Part shown: positions 24,391 to 32,700 of the stretch, in pieces
Layout: every line of letters begins with the position of its first letter
How positions within the stretch are numbered: position 1 is the first letter of the stretch
DNA from: CAZDHT01 sp964505325
GTDB taxonomy: Bacteria; Planctomycetota; PUPC01
Assembly: GCA_964505325.1 (NCBI GenBank)
Contig: CAZDHT010000004.1
Span: 1-55,730 of the forward strand
Length of the DNA stretch: 55,730 nucleotides
Reading direction: 5' to 3'
Position numbers and translations under genes: made by a program
The notes under the pieces: model-generated
The model's database searches: none
What the model was told of the DNA's origin: nothing
Seen by the model: only the letters and a program-made list of their open reading frames with translations

Positions 24391-25818
24391 ATGTCGCTCT
24401 ACTCCGAGGTGCTTAAGCTGATCCGGCGGCACAAGCTGCTGGCGGGAGCCCGGGCGGCCGTCGTCGGGCTGTCGGGCGGGCCGGACTCCGTTTGCCTGCT
24501 CGACCTGCTCGCGTGGATGGGCGAGCGGGGCGATATCGAGGTGGTACTGCACGCGGCGCACCTCAATCACGGCCTCCGCGGCGAAGAAGCCGACAAGGAC
24601 GAACGCTTCGCCCACGAGCTGGCCGAGTCATGCGGCCTGCCCATCACGGTGGCCCGGCGCGACGTGCAAGCGGCGCGCACGAGCCACGGCGGCTCACTCG
24701 AAGAGGCGGCCCGGAGGGAACGCTATGCGTTCCTCACCTCGGTGGCCGAAGCTGCCGGGGCGGAGGTGGTCACCGTCGGGCACAACGCCGACGACCAGAT
24801 CGAGACCGTACTACACCGCATCATCCGCGGCGCGGGGCTCAAGGGACTGCGCGGCATTCCACTGACACGCGCCATCCAAGAGGGCTCATCCGTCCGGTTG
24901 GTCCGGCCCCTGCTCCAGTCTCGCCGTTCACAAATCCTGGAACACCTCCGCGAGCGGGGGCTCTCGTTCCGTGAAGACTCATCGAACCGGGACACCATGT
25001 TCACCCGCAACCGCATCCGGAACGAACTGCTGCCGCTGATCGAATCGGAGCATAACCCGGCGTTCGGCGAGTCGCTGCAGCGGCTGTCGCGGTCGGCGTC
25101 CGACGCATACGACCTGCTGTTGGAGATCGCTCGCGCAGGGGCGGAGCGGTGCCTGTCAGGTGCAACGATTGACATCCACGAGTTCGGGCTCCTGCACCAC
25201 GCGGTGCAGCCACTCGTGATCGACAGCGCGGCAAAGTCGGCAACGACCGGCCTCCCACAGTTCGACGCGAAACACTACGAGACGGTGATCGAACTCGCGT
25301 CGAACGGTGAGCCAGGCGCGCACCTCGACTTGCCGGGCGGGATTGTGGCCACGCGGACGAGACACGGGGTAGAGTTCGCGAAGCGCCGGCCGCGCAGGCC
25401 TGCGCCGCGGGTCGAAGCGGTACTGAAGGTTCCGGGCGAGACTGTGGTGCCGGCAGCCGGACTAACGGTGAAGGCTGAGTTGCTCAACCGGGCTGATCTC
25501 GACCTGGATGCTTTTTTGGCGGCGAAAACACGCTATGATGAAGTGTTCGATTTCGATGCGATTGTGGGCCCGCTGGTGCTGCGATCGAGGCGGGACGGCG
25601 ATGCGTTTCGACCGCTCGGCGCCGGTGGCCGCAAGAAGGTGGGCGATTTCCTGACGGACCTGAAGGCGCCCGTTGGGGAGCGGGAGCGGGCCCTTATCAT
25701 CGCGGTCGGCGAAGAGCCGGTGTGGGTCGTCGGCTACCGAATCGACGACCGCGTAAGAATCACGGAGGAAACAAGGCGAGTGGTGAGACTATCGGTGGAG
25801 GAGGAGAGGAAGACCTGA
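24391..25818 (+). CDS. tilS: tRNA(Ile)-lysidine synthetase
   Basis: Converts C34 of the AUA-reading tRNA-Ile to lysidine using ATP and lysine. The N-type ATP-pyrophosphatase loop VVGLSGGPDSVCLLDLL is intact, followed by HLNHGLRGEEADKDE, VTVGHNADDQIETVLHRIIRGAGLKGL and the REDSSNRDTMFTRNRIRNELLP segment characteristic of TilS; a C-terminal domain contains FRPLGAGGRKKVGDFLTD. At 475 residues it is of usual bacterial length. The ATG at 24391 has AAGGA immediately before it, an unusually short spacing. It overlaps the HIT gene by one base (TGATG), starting a tilS-hit-kinase-regulator operon. Confidence 0.95.
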   Translation: MSLYSEVLKLIRRHKLLAGARAAVVGLSGGPDSVCLLDLLAWMGERGDIEVVLHAAHLNHGLRGEEADKDERFAHELAESCGLPITVARRDVQAARTSHGGSLEEAARRERYAFLTSVAEAAGAEVVTVGHNADDQIETVLHRIIRGAGLKGLRGIPLTRAIQEGSSVRLVRPLLQSRRSQILEHLRERGLSFREDSSNRDTMFTRNRIRNELLPLIESEHNPAFGESLQRLSRSASDAYDLLLEIARAGAERCLSGATIDIHEFGLLHHAVQPLVIDSAAKSATTGLPQFDAKHYETVIELASNGEPGAHLDLPGGIVATRTRHGVEFAKRRPRRPAPRVEAVLKVPGETVVPAAGLTVKAELLNRADLDLDAFLAAKTRYDEVFDFDAIVGPLVLRSRRDGDAFRPLGAGGRKKVGDFLTDLKAPVGERERALIIAVGEEPVWVVGYRIDDRVRITEETRRVVRLSVEEERKT

Positions 25819-26240
25819 TGACGAACAGAGACCCGGACTGCATTTTCTGCAAGATCGTGGCAGGCGAACTGCCCAGCGAGAAGGTGTATGAGGACGACCG
25901 CGTGCTGGCGTTCCTCGACATCACGCCCACCACCCGCGGCCATACCCTCGTCATCCCGAAACACCACTACGCGGACCTTTCCTCCACGCCGGTGCATGTT
26001 CTGCAGGACGTGGTGGCGGTCCTGCCGAAGGTGGCCAAGGCTGCGGTGGAGGCGACCGGGGCCGACGGTTTCAACGTCCTCCAGTCCAACCGCTCCTGTG
26101 CCGGCCAGTGCGTCTTCCACATCCATTTCCACATTGTGCCGCGCCGGGAAGGCGATGGCATCGGGTTGGGGTTTCGACAGACCGAGCCCGCCAAGGACGA
26201 CCTAAGCAAGACGGCGGAGGCGATCCGCGCGGCTCTGTAG
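25818..26240 (+). CDS. HIT-family nucleotide hydrolase/transferase
   Basis: A 140-residue cytoplasmic HIT protein (HinT-like). It begins DPDCIFCKIVAGELPSEKVYED, a classic HinT N-terminus with a C-x-x-C pair, and ends with the histidine triad in QCVFHIHFHIVPRREGD. Such proteins hydrolyse adenosine phosphoramidates or related nucleotides. The ATG shares a base with the tilS stop and has GGAGGAGAGG upstream, so it is translationally coupled. Confidence 0.93.
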   Translation: MTNRDPDCIFCKIVAGELPSEKVYEDDRVLAFLDITPTTRGHTLVIPKHHYADLSSTPVHVLQDVVAVLPKVAKAAVEATGADGFNVLQSNRSCAGQCVFHIHFHIVPRREGDGIGLGFRQTEPAKDDLSKTAEAIRAAL

Positions 26241-26255
26241 CACACGGGAAGTCCG

Positions 26256-27659
26256 ATGGCCGCAAAGAAATCATCCCTGCGACGGCGTTCGCTGCACGTG
26301 GTGATCGTGCTGCTGGTGTTCTACCCGATCGTTGTCTACATCTATTCCCAATCGGTGAACCGCGCCACCGCCGACGACATCGTCCTGCGGAACATCGACG
26401 ACGGGCTCCGCTACTGCTTTGACGTGAAGGCCGCCATCGAAGAGCTCCTGGAACTGCCCGAGGACAGCCCCATTGAACAGGACCACACCCTGGAACGGCT
26501 GAGGTACAAGCTGGAAGGGGACGCGTTCGAACGCAGACTGGAGGGACTTCTGTACCGGGGCGGAGTGACCGAGACGTTGGTCAGGTTCACCCAGATTTAC
26601 GACGGTGACGTCCGCCGTCTGCACTGGGGCCAGGAGCTGCCGGGGAAGATTCTGGATGATGTTGTGGTCAAGCGAGGGGAGCGCATTGACCGCGCGGCCC
26701 TGCGCGAGCGGGTGTTTCAGGTGACCTCGCGGGGCACGGCCCCGGGGACGTGCCGGATCACACTCCCGTTGGATCTGCCCGGCAAGCGGTCCTGCCGGCT
26801 GGTCGTGGGGCTGGTTTCACCCAACATCGGCTCGTATCTGGGCGCGCTTTCCGAGAAGCTGAGCATGCGGGCGCTGCGCCTGTCGCTGTTCGGTACGTCG
26901 TTGCTCGCCCTGCTCGCGGTGTACATCGTCTATCTCAACGACCGGACCCGCGAGCTGGAGCTGAAGCTCGAAGAAGAGAAGCGGCTGGCCTACGTGGGGA
27001 CCATCGCCGCCGGCATGGCGCACGAGATTCGCAACCCGCTCAGCTCGGTCAAGATGAACATCCAGATGATCGAGGATCGGCTGAGCGAGTTCGGCGAAAC
27101 GGAAAGCAAATACCTGATGAACAAGGTCGTCCGCATCCACCGCGAGACGGCGCGCCTGGAGGAATCGGTGAACAACTTTCTCGCGTTCGCCCGGCCGAAG
27201 CCATTGGAGCGCCGATGGGCCAACCTGAACCAGGCGATCGACAACGTCATCGAGTTCCTCGAGCCGGCCTGCATGAACGACGGCATCCGGATCGTCCGCG
27301 ACTACGCGCCCGACCTGCCGCAGGCGTACATCGACCCCGATCAGCTCGGCCAGGCGGTGGAGAACCTGGTTCGCAACGCGCAACAGGCCACCGGCAAGGA
27401 CGGCATCATCGAGATCTACACCGGCCGCCATGACGACCACCTCGAGATCCGCGTCTCGGACGACGGCCCCGGGATTCCGGCCGAGGACCAGGGCAACATC
27501 TTCGAGATATTCTTCACGACCAAGGAGGCGGGCAGCGGGCTGGGGCTGACCATCGTCAAGCAGATCGCCGAAGCGCACGGCGGCGGTGTTTCGTTCGATA
27601 CGATCGAGAAGCGCGGCACGACGTTCACCATCGGCCTCCCGGTCCGGGAAGCGCACTAA
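26256..27659 (+). CDS. Membrane sensor histidine kinase (NtrB/AtoS type)
   Basis: A 467-residue sensor. A membrane segment near residues 10-30 (LHVVIVLLVFYPIVVYIY) and another near 205-228 (SLFGTSLLALLAVYIVYL) bracket a ~170-residue extracytoplasmic domain of no recognised fold. The kinase core has the H-box in AAGMAHEIRNPLSSVKMNIQM (phospho-acceptor His256), the N-box NLVRNAQQATG, and G-boxes VSDDGPGIP and GSGLGLTIVKQIAEAHGG. There is no obvious HAMP or PAS domain. It is ten bases upstream of a sigma-54-type response regulator, its evident partner. The signal is unknown. Confidence 0.92.
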   Translation: MAAKKSSLRRRSLHVVIVLLVFYPIVVYIYSQSVNRATADDIVLRNIDDGLRYCFDVKAAIEELLELPEDSPIEQDHTLERLRYKLEGDAFERRLEGLLYRGGVTETLVRFTQIYDGDVRRLHWGQELPGKILDDVVVKRGERIDRAALRERVFQVTSRGTAPGTCRITLPLDLPGKRSCRLVVGLVSPNIGSYLGALSEKLSMRALRLSLFGTSLLALLAVYIVYLNDRTRELELKLEEEKRLAYVGTIAAGMAHEIRNPLSSVKMNIQMIEDRLSEFGETESKYLMNKVVRIHRETARLEESVNNFLAFARPKPLERRWANLNQAIDNVIEFLEPACMNDGIRIVRDYAPDLPQAYIDPDQLGQAVENLVRNAQQATGKDGIIEIYTGRHDDHLEIRVSDDGPGIPAEDQGNIFEIFFTTKEAGSGLGLTIVKQIAEAHGGGVSFDTIEKRGTTFTIGLPVREAH

Positions 27660-27668
27660 CGAGGACAC

Positions 27669-29054
27669 ATGAGCGACTTCAGCACCGCGAACGAACGCAC
27701 CGTTCTAGTCGTGGACGACGATCGCACCGGCCGCGAGACGCTGGCCGAGGCGGTGAGCGAAATGGGCTACGAGGTCGCATCGGCGGCGGCCGGGCCCGAA
27801 GCGCTGGACATCCTCCGCCAGCGCGAGATCGACATCGTGCTGACTGATCTCAAGATGCCCGGAATGGACGGGCTTGAACTGCTGACCCGCGCCAAGCGAA
27901 TCCGCCCGGACGCGTTCGTTATCCTCGTCACCGCGTTCGCCACGGTCGACACCGCCGTCGAGGCGATGAAGAAAGGCGCCTACGACTACGTCATGAAGCC
28001 CATCGACCTGCGCAGGCTCCGCGTGCTGCTCGACCGGGCCAGTCACTCGCGCGACCTGCTCATCGAGAATGAACTGCTCAAGGATCAGCTCGGCGAGAAG
28101 TATGACTTCTCGAACATCATCGGCCGCAGTTCGGTGATGAAGAACGTGTACGAACGGATTCGGCAGGTCGCCAACACGCGGGCGGTCGTGCTGATCGAGG
28201 GAGAAAGCGGCACCGGCAAGGAACTGGTGGCCAACGCGATTCACATGAACTCCGACCGTCGCGACCAGCCGTTCATCAAGGTCAACTGCGCCGCTCTGCC
28301 GGCGACGTTGCTGGAGAGCGAGCTGTTCGGCCACGAGCGCGGCTCGTTCACCGGGGCGTTCGAACAGCGCAAGGGCCGGTTCGAACTGGCGGACGGCGGG
28401 ACCTTGTTCCTCGACGAGATCGCCGACCTGTTACCTGGGACCCAGGTGAAGTTGCTGCGCGTGTTGCAGAACTACGAGTTCGAGCGGGTCGGCGGCACGG
28501 AAACTCTCCGTGTCGACGTGCGCACCATTGCCGCCACCAACGCCGACCTGGCGGAGCGGGTCAAACAGGGCCGGTTCCGCGAGGACCTGTACTACCGGCT
28601 GCACGTGGTGCCCCTGAACCTGCCGCCCTTGCGCGAGCGACCCGAAGACATCCCGCTGCTCGTGTCGCACTTCGTGAAGCACTACGCAGAGCGGAACAGC
28701 AAGGACGTTCGCGGCGTCTCGGCGGAGGCGATGAACACGCTCACCACGTATTCCTGGCCGGGCAACGTGCGCGAGCTTCAGAACTGCGTCGAGAACATGG
28801 TCGTGATGTCGGGAAGCACGATGCTCGGGCCGGAGCTGCTGCCGACGGAGATGCAGCAGACCACGGTTGCCAGCGACCAGATCGGCTTCCCCATCGGCCT
28901 GTCGATGCGGCAGATCGAGGAGAAGGCCATCCGCGAGACCTTGGCCTCGGTCGGCGGCAACCGCAAGCGCGCCGCCGGCATCCTGGGGATCAGCCTCCGC
29001 ACCCTGCACCGCAAGATCATCGAGTACGGCATCGACCGGATACACAAAGGGTGA
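27669..29054 (+). CDS. Sigma-54-dependent response regulator (NtrC family)
   Basis: A 461-residue transcription activator. The receiver domain has VLVVDDDRTG and phospho-acceptor Asp60 in VLTDLKMPGMDG, with the K in YDYVMKPID. The AAA+ domain has Walker A GESGTGKELVANAIH (about residue 178), the sigma-54-contacting loop as GSFTGAFEQRKG, Walker B GTLFLDEIADL, and the R-finger region. A Fis-type helix-turn-helix ends the protein (NRKRAAGILGISLRTLHRKI). It needs phosphorylation by the adjacent kinase and activates sigma-54 promoters; one consensus promoter lies about 0.8 kb downstream at 29851. Start ATG has GAGG nearby. Confidence 0.95.
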   Translation: MSDFSTANERTVLVVDDDRTGRETLAEAVSEMGYEVASAAAGPEALDILRQREIDIVLTDLKMPGMDGLELLTRAKRIRPDAFVILVTAFATVDTAVEAMKKGAYDYVMKPIDLRRLRVLLDRASHSRDLLIENELLKDQLGEKYDFSNIIGRSSVMKNVYERIRQVANTRAVVLIEGESGTGKELVANAIHMNSDRRDQPFIKVNCAALPATLLESELFGHERGSFTGAFEQRKGRFELADGGTLFLDEIADLLPGTQVKLLRVLQNYEFERVGGTETLRVDVRTIAATNADLAERVKQGRFREDLYYRLHVVPLNLPPLRERPEDIPLLVSHFVKHYAERNSKDVRGVSAEAMNTLTTYSWPGNVRELQNCVENMVVMSGSTMLGPELLPTEMQQTTVASDQIGFPIGLSMRQIEEKAIRETLASVGGNRKRAAGILGISLRTLHRKIIEYGIDRIHKG

Positions 29055-29177
29055 TCGCCATTCACCACGAGCGCGCCGGGAGCAAGAAGGAAAAGACCGG
29101 CCCCAAGGCGCCAGCGTGACGGCCTGGCCTGCCATAAGTGAGGCGATTGGCCCCGGTGGAGCAACCGCCAGTTCGAA

Positions 29178-29252
29178 TGACCCCGACGGGATTCGAACCC
29201 GTGTTACCGGCGTGAAAAGCCGATGTCCTAGGCCAGGCTGGACGACGGGGCC
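29178..29252 (-). tRNA. tRNA-Glu (anticodon UUC)
   Basis: A 75-base cloverleaf on the minus strand. The acceptor stem is GGCCCCG/CGGGGTC with one G-U pair. The anticodon loop is TTTTCAC with TTC at plus-strand 29216-29214, and the T arm carries GGGTTCGAATCCC. No CCA is encoded. It reads towards the NtrC-type gene, which ends 124 bases away on the opposite strand. Confidence 0.95.
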
Positions 29253-29365
29253 AGCAAGGAATGTCTGCCGGAACGTCCCGCGTAGTCTACCCGAAAACGC
29301 CGCAAATCTCAAGACCCAACAGGCGAGCGAAACACGGGGAGAGAACGAAGCTCTGTCTGACAATT

Positions 29366-29422
29366 GGGCAGACAGGAAGGGACTCCGCCGAAGCGGCTAT
29401 GTCCCTCTCGCGAAGGCGGATG
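29366..29422 (-). repeat. 57-bp dispersed repeat, copy R1
   Basis: Reverse-complement identical over all 57 bases to copy R2 at 51152-51208 and 55 of 57 identical to R3 at 55160-55216. Internally it can fold (CCGCTTCGGCGG and CCTTCGCGAGAGG segments). Its outer flank TCTGCCCCACC recurs as GCCTGCCCCACC beyond R2, which suggests short terminal inverted repeats of a MITE-like element. Confidence 0.85.
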
Positions 29423-29456
29423 TCTGCCCCACCATCCTGGCTAACTTGAGGGGTGG

Positions 29457-29476
29457 GGCAGGCATTCTTGCCTGCC
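29457..29476. repeat. GGCAGGC/GCCTGCC hairpin, relative of the dispersed repeat ends
   Basis: Perfect 7-bp stem with the loop ATTCTT, preceded by GTGGG. The same ...GAATGCCTGCCCCACC wording borders copy R2, so this is probably a fragment or solo end of that element. Confidence 0.6.
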
Positions 29477-29850
29477 AAACCAGCCCCAACCAAGCACAGG
29501 CCATTTGCCGGACAGAGAGCAGCAAGGGGGAGGGAAGCGCCTGAACGGGACCGCACTCGTGGCCCCGCTGCAGCGCTCCTCCTTCGCTGCGCTCCCGTGT
29601 GCTGTGTGCCGGACGTTGCGGGCCTGCACCGGCCGAGGCCCGGCGGGCGTTGCGGGAAAACATCACGCCTAACTCGCTACGTAGCAAAGGCTTATGGGGA
29701 GGCCTCGGTTTCGGGGCGGGTCAGCGTTGCGTTAACGCGACATGGTGACGGGCGCAGATCAGCCCTCTGCAAAAGGCCTGTGTCGCATAAACCGCTGGTA
29801 AACAATCACTTACAGACGATCTCAGCCGTCCGGGCAGATTTCTGTGCTTT

Positions 29851-29866
29851 TGGCATGCCATTTGCT
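29851..29866 (+). promoter_or_regulatory. Sigma-54 (RpoN) promoter
   Basis: TGGCATGCCATTTGCT has the invariant GG and GC doublets 12 bases apart, matching the -24/-12 consensus TGGCAy-N5-TTGCw at every key base. It lies 103 bases upstream of the small zinc-protein gene at 29970 and ~0.8 kb downstream of the sigma-54-type regulator. The dyad at 29726-29741 is at a typical enhancer distance. Confidence 0.72.
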
Positions 29867-29969
29867 CCTGTGCCTACCGAAAGCCGCTCAAGGAAGGGCG
29901 GCGGATGGGCTGATTCGGAGAGACAAGAGGCGTGCGTGGTGCGCGCTGGAAGTCTGGGAGATAAGGGCG

Positions 29970-30134
29970 ATGAAGCGGCACGGTCACTGCAAGCACGAGC
30001 GAACGAGATTTCATTCCATCCAGCGGCTGGGGGATCAGCCGGCGATCGAGCTGCGGCAATGCCTGCTCTGCGACAGCACCATCGCGGTCCGCATAGCCGA
30101 GCCGGCCGCAGCCGGCGTCGCCGCGAGTCATTAA
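29970..30134 (+). CDS. Small putative zinc-binding protein, family member A
   Basis: A 54-residue protein too small to name by family. It aligns without gaps over residues 1-40 with the proteins at 53336 and 55278: C7-x-H9-E10, R13-F14, Q18-x-L20-G21, P24, E27-L28, C31-x-x-C34, S36-T37 are shared by all three. The C-x-H plus C-x-x-C set is a plausible single zinc site. A is the most diverged member (RQCLLC where the others have WHCPTC). A GGGAG/AAGGG stretch precedes the ATG, and a consensus sigma-54 promoter is 103 bases upstream. A role as a small regulatory or nucleic-acid-binding protein is only a guess. Confidence 0.68.
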   Translation: MKRHGHCKHERTRFHSIQRLGDQPAIELRQCLLCDSTIAVRIAEPAAAGVAASH

Positions 30135-30242
30135 CGGCTGCATTGTCAGAACTTGTCCGTCACGATGCCGCGTTCTTTGATGCGGCATCGTTCTGTTTTG
30201 GCCTTGATCGCTCCCCAACCCCACGTCGCGACCCGTAATTCA

Positions 30243-30271
30243 TTGACTACCGCCCGCACGGCCAATATAAT
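30243..30271 (+). promoter_or_regulatory. Strong sigma-70-like promoter
   Basis: TTGACT (30243-30248), exactly 17 bases, TATAAT (30266-30271), 66 bases before the FHA-glycosyltransferase gene. The remainder of 30135-30336 has no gene. Confidence 0.75.
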
Positions 30272-30336
30272 CGCAGTAATACGGGACGTCCGGCTCAGCC
30301 TGTTTCGGTCGCACCGCGACCGGGACCCGCGGAGGC

Positions 30337-32700
30337 ATGATGAAGGCAGTTTTGACCGTCACCGGCGGTCCTCAACGCAGCCGCCAGTGGACGATAGACT
30401 CGGACGAACCGTTGACCATCGGGCGAGGCAGCGACGCTGACCTCGTCCTTCTCGACTCCGAAATCTCCCGTTCCCACTGCCGGGTCTCGTGCACCGACGG
30501 CCGCTGGCACATCGAGGATAACAGCAGCCTGAACGGCGTGTTCGTTAATGGCCGAAAGGTCGCAGAAGACGAGCTCCGACACGGGGACACGATCCGCGTC
30601 GGCAGCACCGGCCTCCGCTTCGATATCGCCGCCGAAGCAGTCGTCGAGCGGGCGCCGGAGGTGCCCGTCGCCACGGGCACGTGCAGCCGCTGCGGCCGCG
30701 AGATCCCGTCCGATTCAGAGACCTGCCCGGTGTGCGGCAGGAAGGCGCCTTTCGAGGCTCTCGGCGTAGCAGAGGAGTTGACGCAGCCAGCGGCGCTCAA
30801 GGAAGAGCCGGTGAGGTTGGGCGAGCCGCGCAGACCGGCCGCTCCTCCCGAGGTCGTCGCGGCGCCCCGGGTCGTCCGCATCGAACAAGAAAACACGGTG
30901 CAGGAGTTCATCGAGAGGCACCCGCACGACACCTCGAACATCGTCCTCACCCGCAGGCAGAAGCTGTGGTATCTGCTGGTCATCGCGGCGTTCATTCTGC
31001 TGCTGAACGTGGACTACCTCTACTTCCTCCAGGTCGTTCATCTGCTGTGCATGTTCTACCTGGTGGTCATCGCGTACAAACTGGTCACCATCTTTCTCTC
31101 CGTCGTCAAGAAGTGGGAAATACAGGTCCAGCCCCACGAGATCGCCGCGTTCAAAGACGCTGAGCTGCCGATGTACACCATCCTGGTGCCGCTGTACAAA
31201 GAGACCGAGGTGGTCAACAAAATCGTCCGGCACATCTCCGAGTTCGACTATCCGAAGGACAAGCTGGACGTGAAGATATTGCTTGAGCCCGACGATCCGG
31301 GGACGCTGGAAGCCATCCAGCAGACTGGGCTGCCGGGCTTCTGCGAGGTCATCGTGTGTCCGGACTCGAAGCCGAAGACGAAGCCGAAGGCCTGCAACCA
31401 CGGCCTGGCGCGCGCTCGCGGCAGGTATACGGTCATCTACGACGCCGAGGACCGGCCGGAGCCCGACCAACTCAAGAAGGCGGTGGCGGGATTCCGCAAG
31501 GCCGAGGAGCGGTGGGAGAAGGGCCGCTGGCTCCGGCGCCTCAATCCGTTCGCCCGGGCCGAGGGCGGCCGCCCGGTGTGCCTGCAGGCGAAGCTCAACT
31601 ACTACAACCCGGACCAGAACCTGCTGACACGCTGGTTCACCATCGAGTACGCCACGTGGTACCAGCTTTACCTCCCCGGCTTGCACGCGCTGCGGGCGCC
31701 GATCCCGTTGGGAGGAACGTCGAACCACTTCCGCACCGACATGTTGCAGGAGATCGGCGGGTGGGATCCGTTCAATGTAACCGAAGACTGCGACCTGGGC
31801 ATCCGCATTCACAAGCTGGGCTATCGCACCCGGGTGCTCGACAGCACGACCTGGGAGGAGGCGAACTCCCAGGTCGGCAACTGGGTCCGGCAGCGGTCGC
31901 GCTGGGTGAAAGGGTACATCCAGACACATTTCACGCACATGCGCCATCCGTTGCGCACACTGTGGAAGTTGCACCCGTTGGGCATGTTCCACTTTCTCAA
32001 TTCCGTCGGCGGCCTGTCCGTCATGCTGCTGCTCAACCCCATCTTCTGGCTGAGTTCGCTCCTGTACGTCGGCCTGTTCACGATGGACCTTCACGAGCAC
32101 GGCTATTCGTTCGAAAAGGCGCTGGGTGTCGAAGAAGCTTTTCGGGACGCGACCGATCCGGACATCCCCGACCGGACCGTCCGGATACCGCATCCCAGCC
32201 GGTGGGCGTGGCCGATCATATGCGGCGCGCTGCCGGACGTGATGCCGCCCAAGGCAACGTGGAAGCAGAAGGTGTGGTCGGCGATCAAGGAGGACTGGCG
32301 TCACACGTGGCACGGGAGTTGGGCCCCGCCTCCGCCGCTTGAGAGCAGGGATTTCGCGGCAGGCGAGGGCCCGCTGATCAGCCCCCCGGCCTACGAGCAC
32401 GATCCGTGGCGCGAGATGTGGGCGCACCGGGGCTTTCATTTCTGGAACATGGCCTCCCAGGTCTTCTTCGTGGTAACCATCGTTCTCGTGGTTGGCAACT
32501 TCTTCTTCATGTTGATCCACGTCGTCGCGTGTCTCCGGGCGGGCATGCCGAAGATGATCCCCCTTGCCATTGTGATGCCGCTGTACTGGGTGCTGATCAG
32601 CGTGGGGGCGTGGAAAGGATTCCTGCAGTTGTTCCGGAGACCGTTCTACTGGGAGAAAACCCAGCACGGGCTGGACTTGAAGGCGGCGAAGGGCCAATGA
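30337..32700 (+). CDS. FHA-zinc ribbon-GT2 membrane glycosyltransferase
   Basis: A 787-residue membrane enzyme with an unusual layout. Residues ~1-100 are an FHA phosphothreonine-binding domain (IGRGSDADLVLLDSEISRSH, NSSLNGVFVNG). Residues ~112-135 are a zinc ribbon (CSRCGREI...CPVCGRKA). Two membrane helices follow (~210-255). The catalytic part is a processive-type family 2 transferase: YTILVPLYKE, VIYDAEDRPEPDQL, the acceptor TED in FNVTEDCDLGIR and QRSRWVKGY. Three or more C-terminal helices follow (LLLNPIFWLSSLLYVGLF, VVTIVLVVGNFFFMLIHV). It likely polymerises or exports a polysaccharide under control of protein phosphorylation. GGAGG is 1 or 4 bases before ATG 30337 or 30340; the second is better spaced. 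Its stop overlaps the next start (ATGA). Confidence 0.9.
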   Translation: MMKAVLTVTGGPQRSRQWTIDSDEPLTIGRGSDADLVLLDSEISRSHCRVSCTDGRWHIEDNSSLNGVFVNGRKVAEDELRHGDTIRVGSTGLRFDIAAEAVVERAPEVPVATGTCSRCGREIPSDSETCPVCGRKAPFEALGVAEELTQPAALKEEPVRLGEPRRPAAPPEVVAAPRVVRIEQENTVQEFIERHPHDTSNIVLTRRQKLWYLLVIAAFILLLNVDYLYFLQVVHLLCMFYLVVIAYKLVTIFLSVVKKWEIQVQPHEIAAFKDAELPMYTILVPLYKETEVVNKIVRHISEFDYPKDKLDVKILLEPDDPGTLEAIQQTGLPGFCEVIVCPDSKPKTKPKACNHGLARARGRYTVIYDAEDRPEPDQLKKAVAGFRKAEERWEKGRWLRRLNPFARAEGGRPVCLQAKLNYYNPDQNLLTRWFTIEYATWYQLYLPGLHALRAPIPLGGTSNHFRTDMLQEIGGWDPFNVTEDCDLGIRIHKLGYRTRVLDSTTWEEANSQVGNWVRQRSRWVKGYIQTHFTHMRHPLRTLWKLHPLGMFHFLNSVGGLSVMLLLNPIFWLSSLLYVGLFTMDLHEHGYSFEKALGVEEAFRDATDPDIPDRTVRIPHPSRWAWPIICGALPDVMPPKATWKQKVWSAIKEDWRHTWHGSWAPPPPLESRDFAAGEGPLISPPAYEHDPWREMWAHRGFHFWNMASQVFFVVTIVLVVGNFFFMLIHVVACLRAGMPKMIPLAIVMPLYWVLISVGAWKGFLQLFRRPFYWEKTQHGLDLKAAKGQ

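Larger units (their letters stand above)
29253..29850. other. Non-coding stretch with repeats and a dyad
   Basis: No convincing gene is seen. It contains the minus-orientation copy of the 57-bp dispersed repeat (29366-29422), a related hairpin GGCAGGC/GCCTGCC (29457-29476), and the near-perfect 16-base dyad GTTGCGTTAACGCGAC (29726-29741), about 110 bases before the sigma-54 promoter. The open frames here have no ribosome binding site and no recognisable protein. Confidence 0.6.

Noticed and set aside
24400..29054. Possible genetic code change (TAG recoding) suggested by the HEAT gene.
   Set aside because: TAG terminates several intact genes here (heparinase-like lyase, HIT protein, SGNH protein, DUF-type gene ending 36302) at the expected lengths, so TAG is a normal stop.
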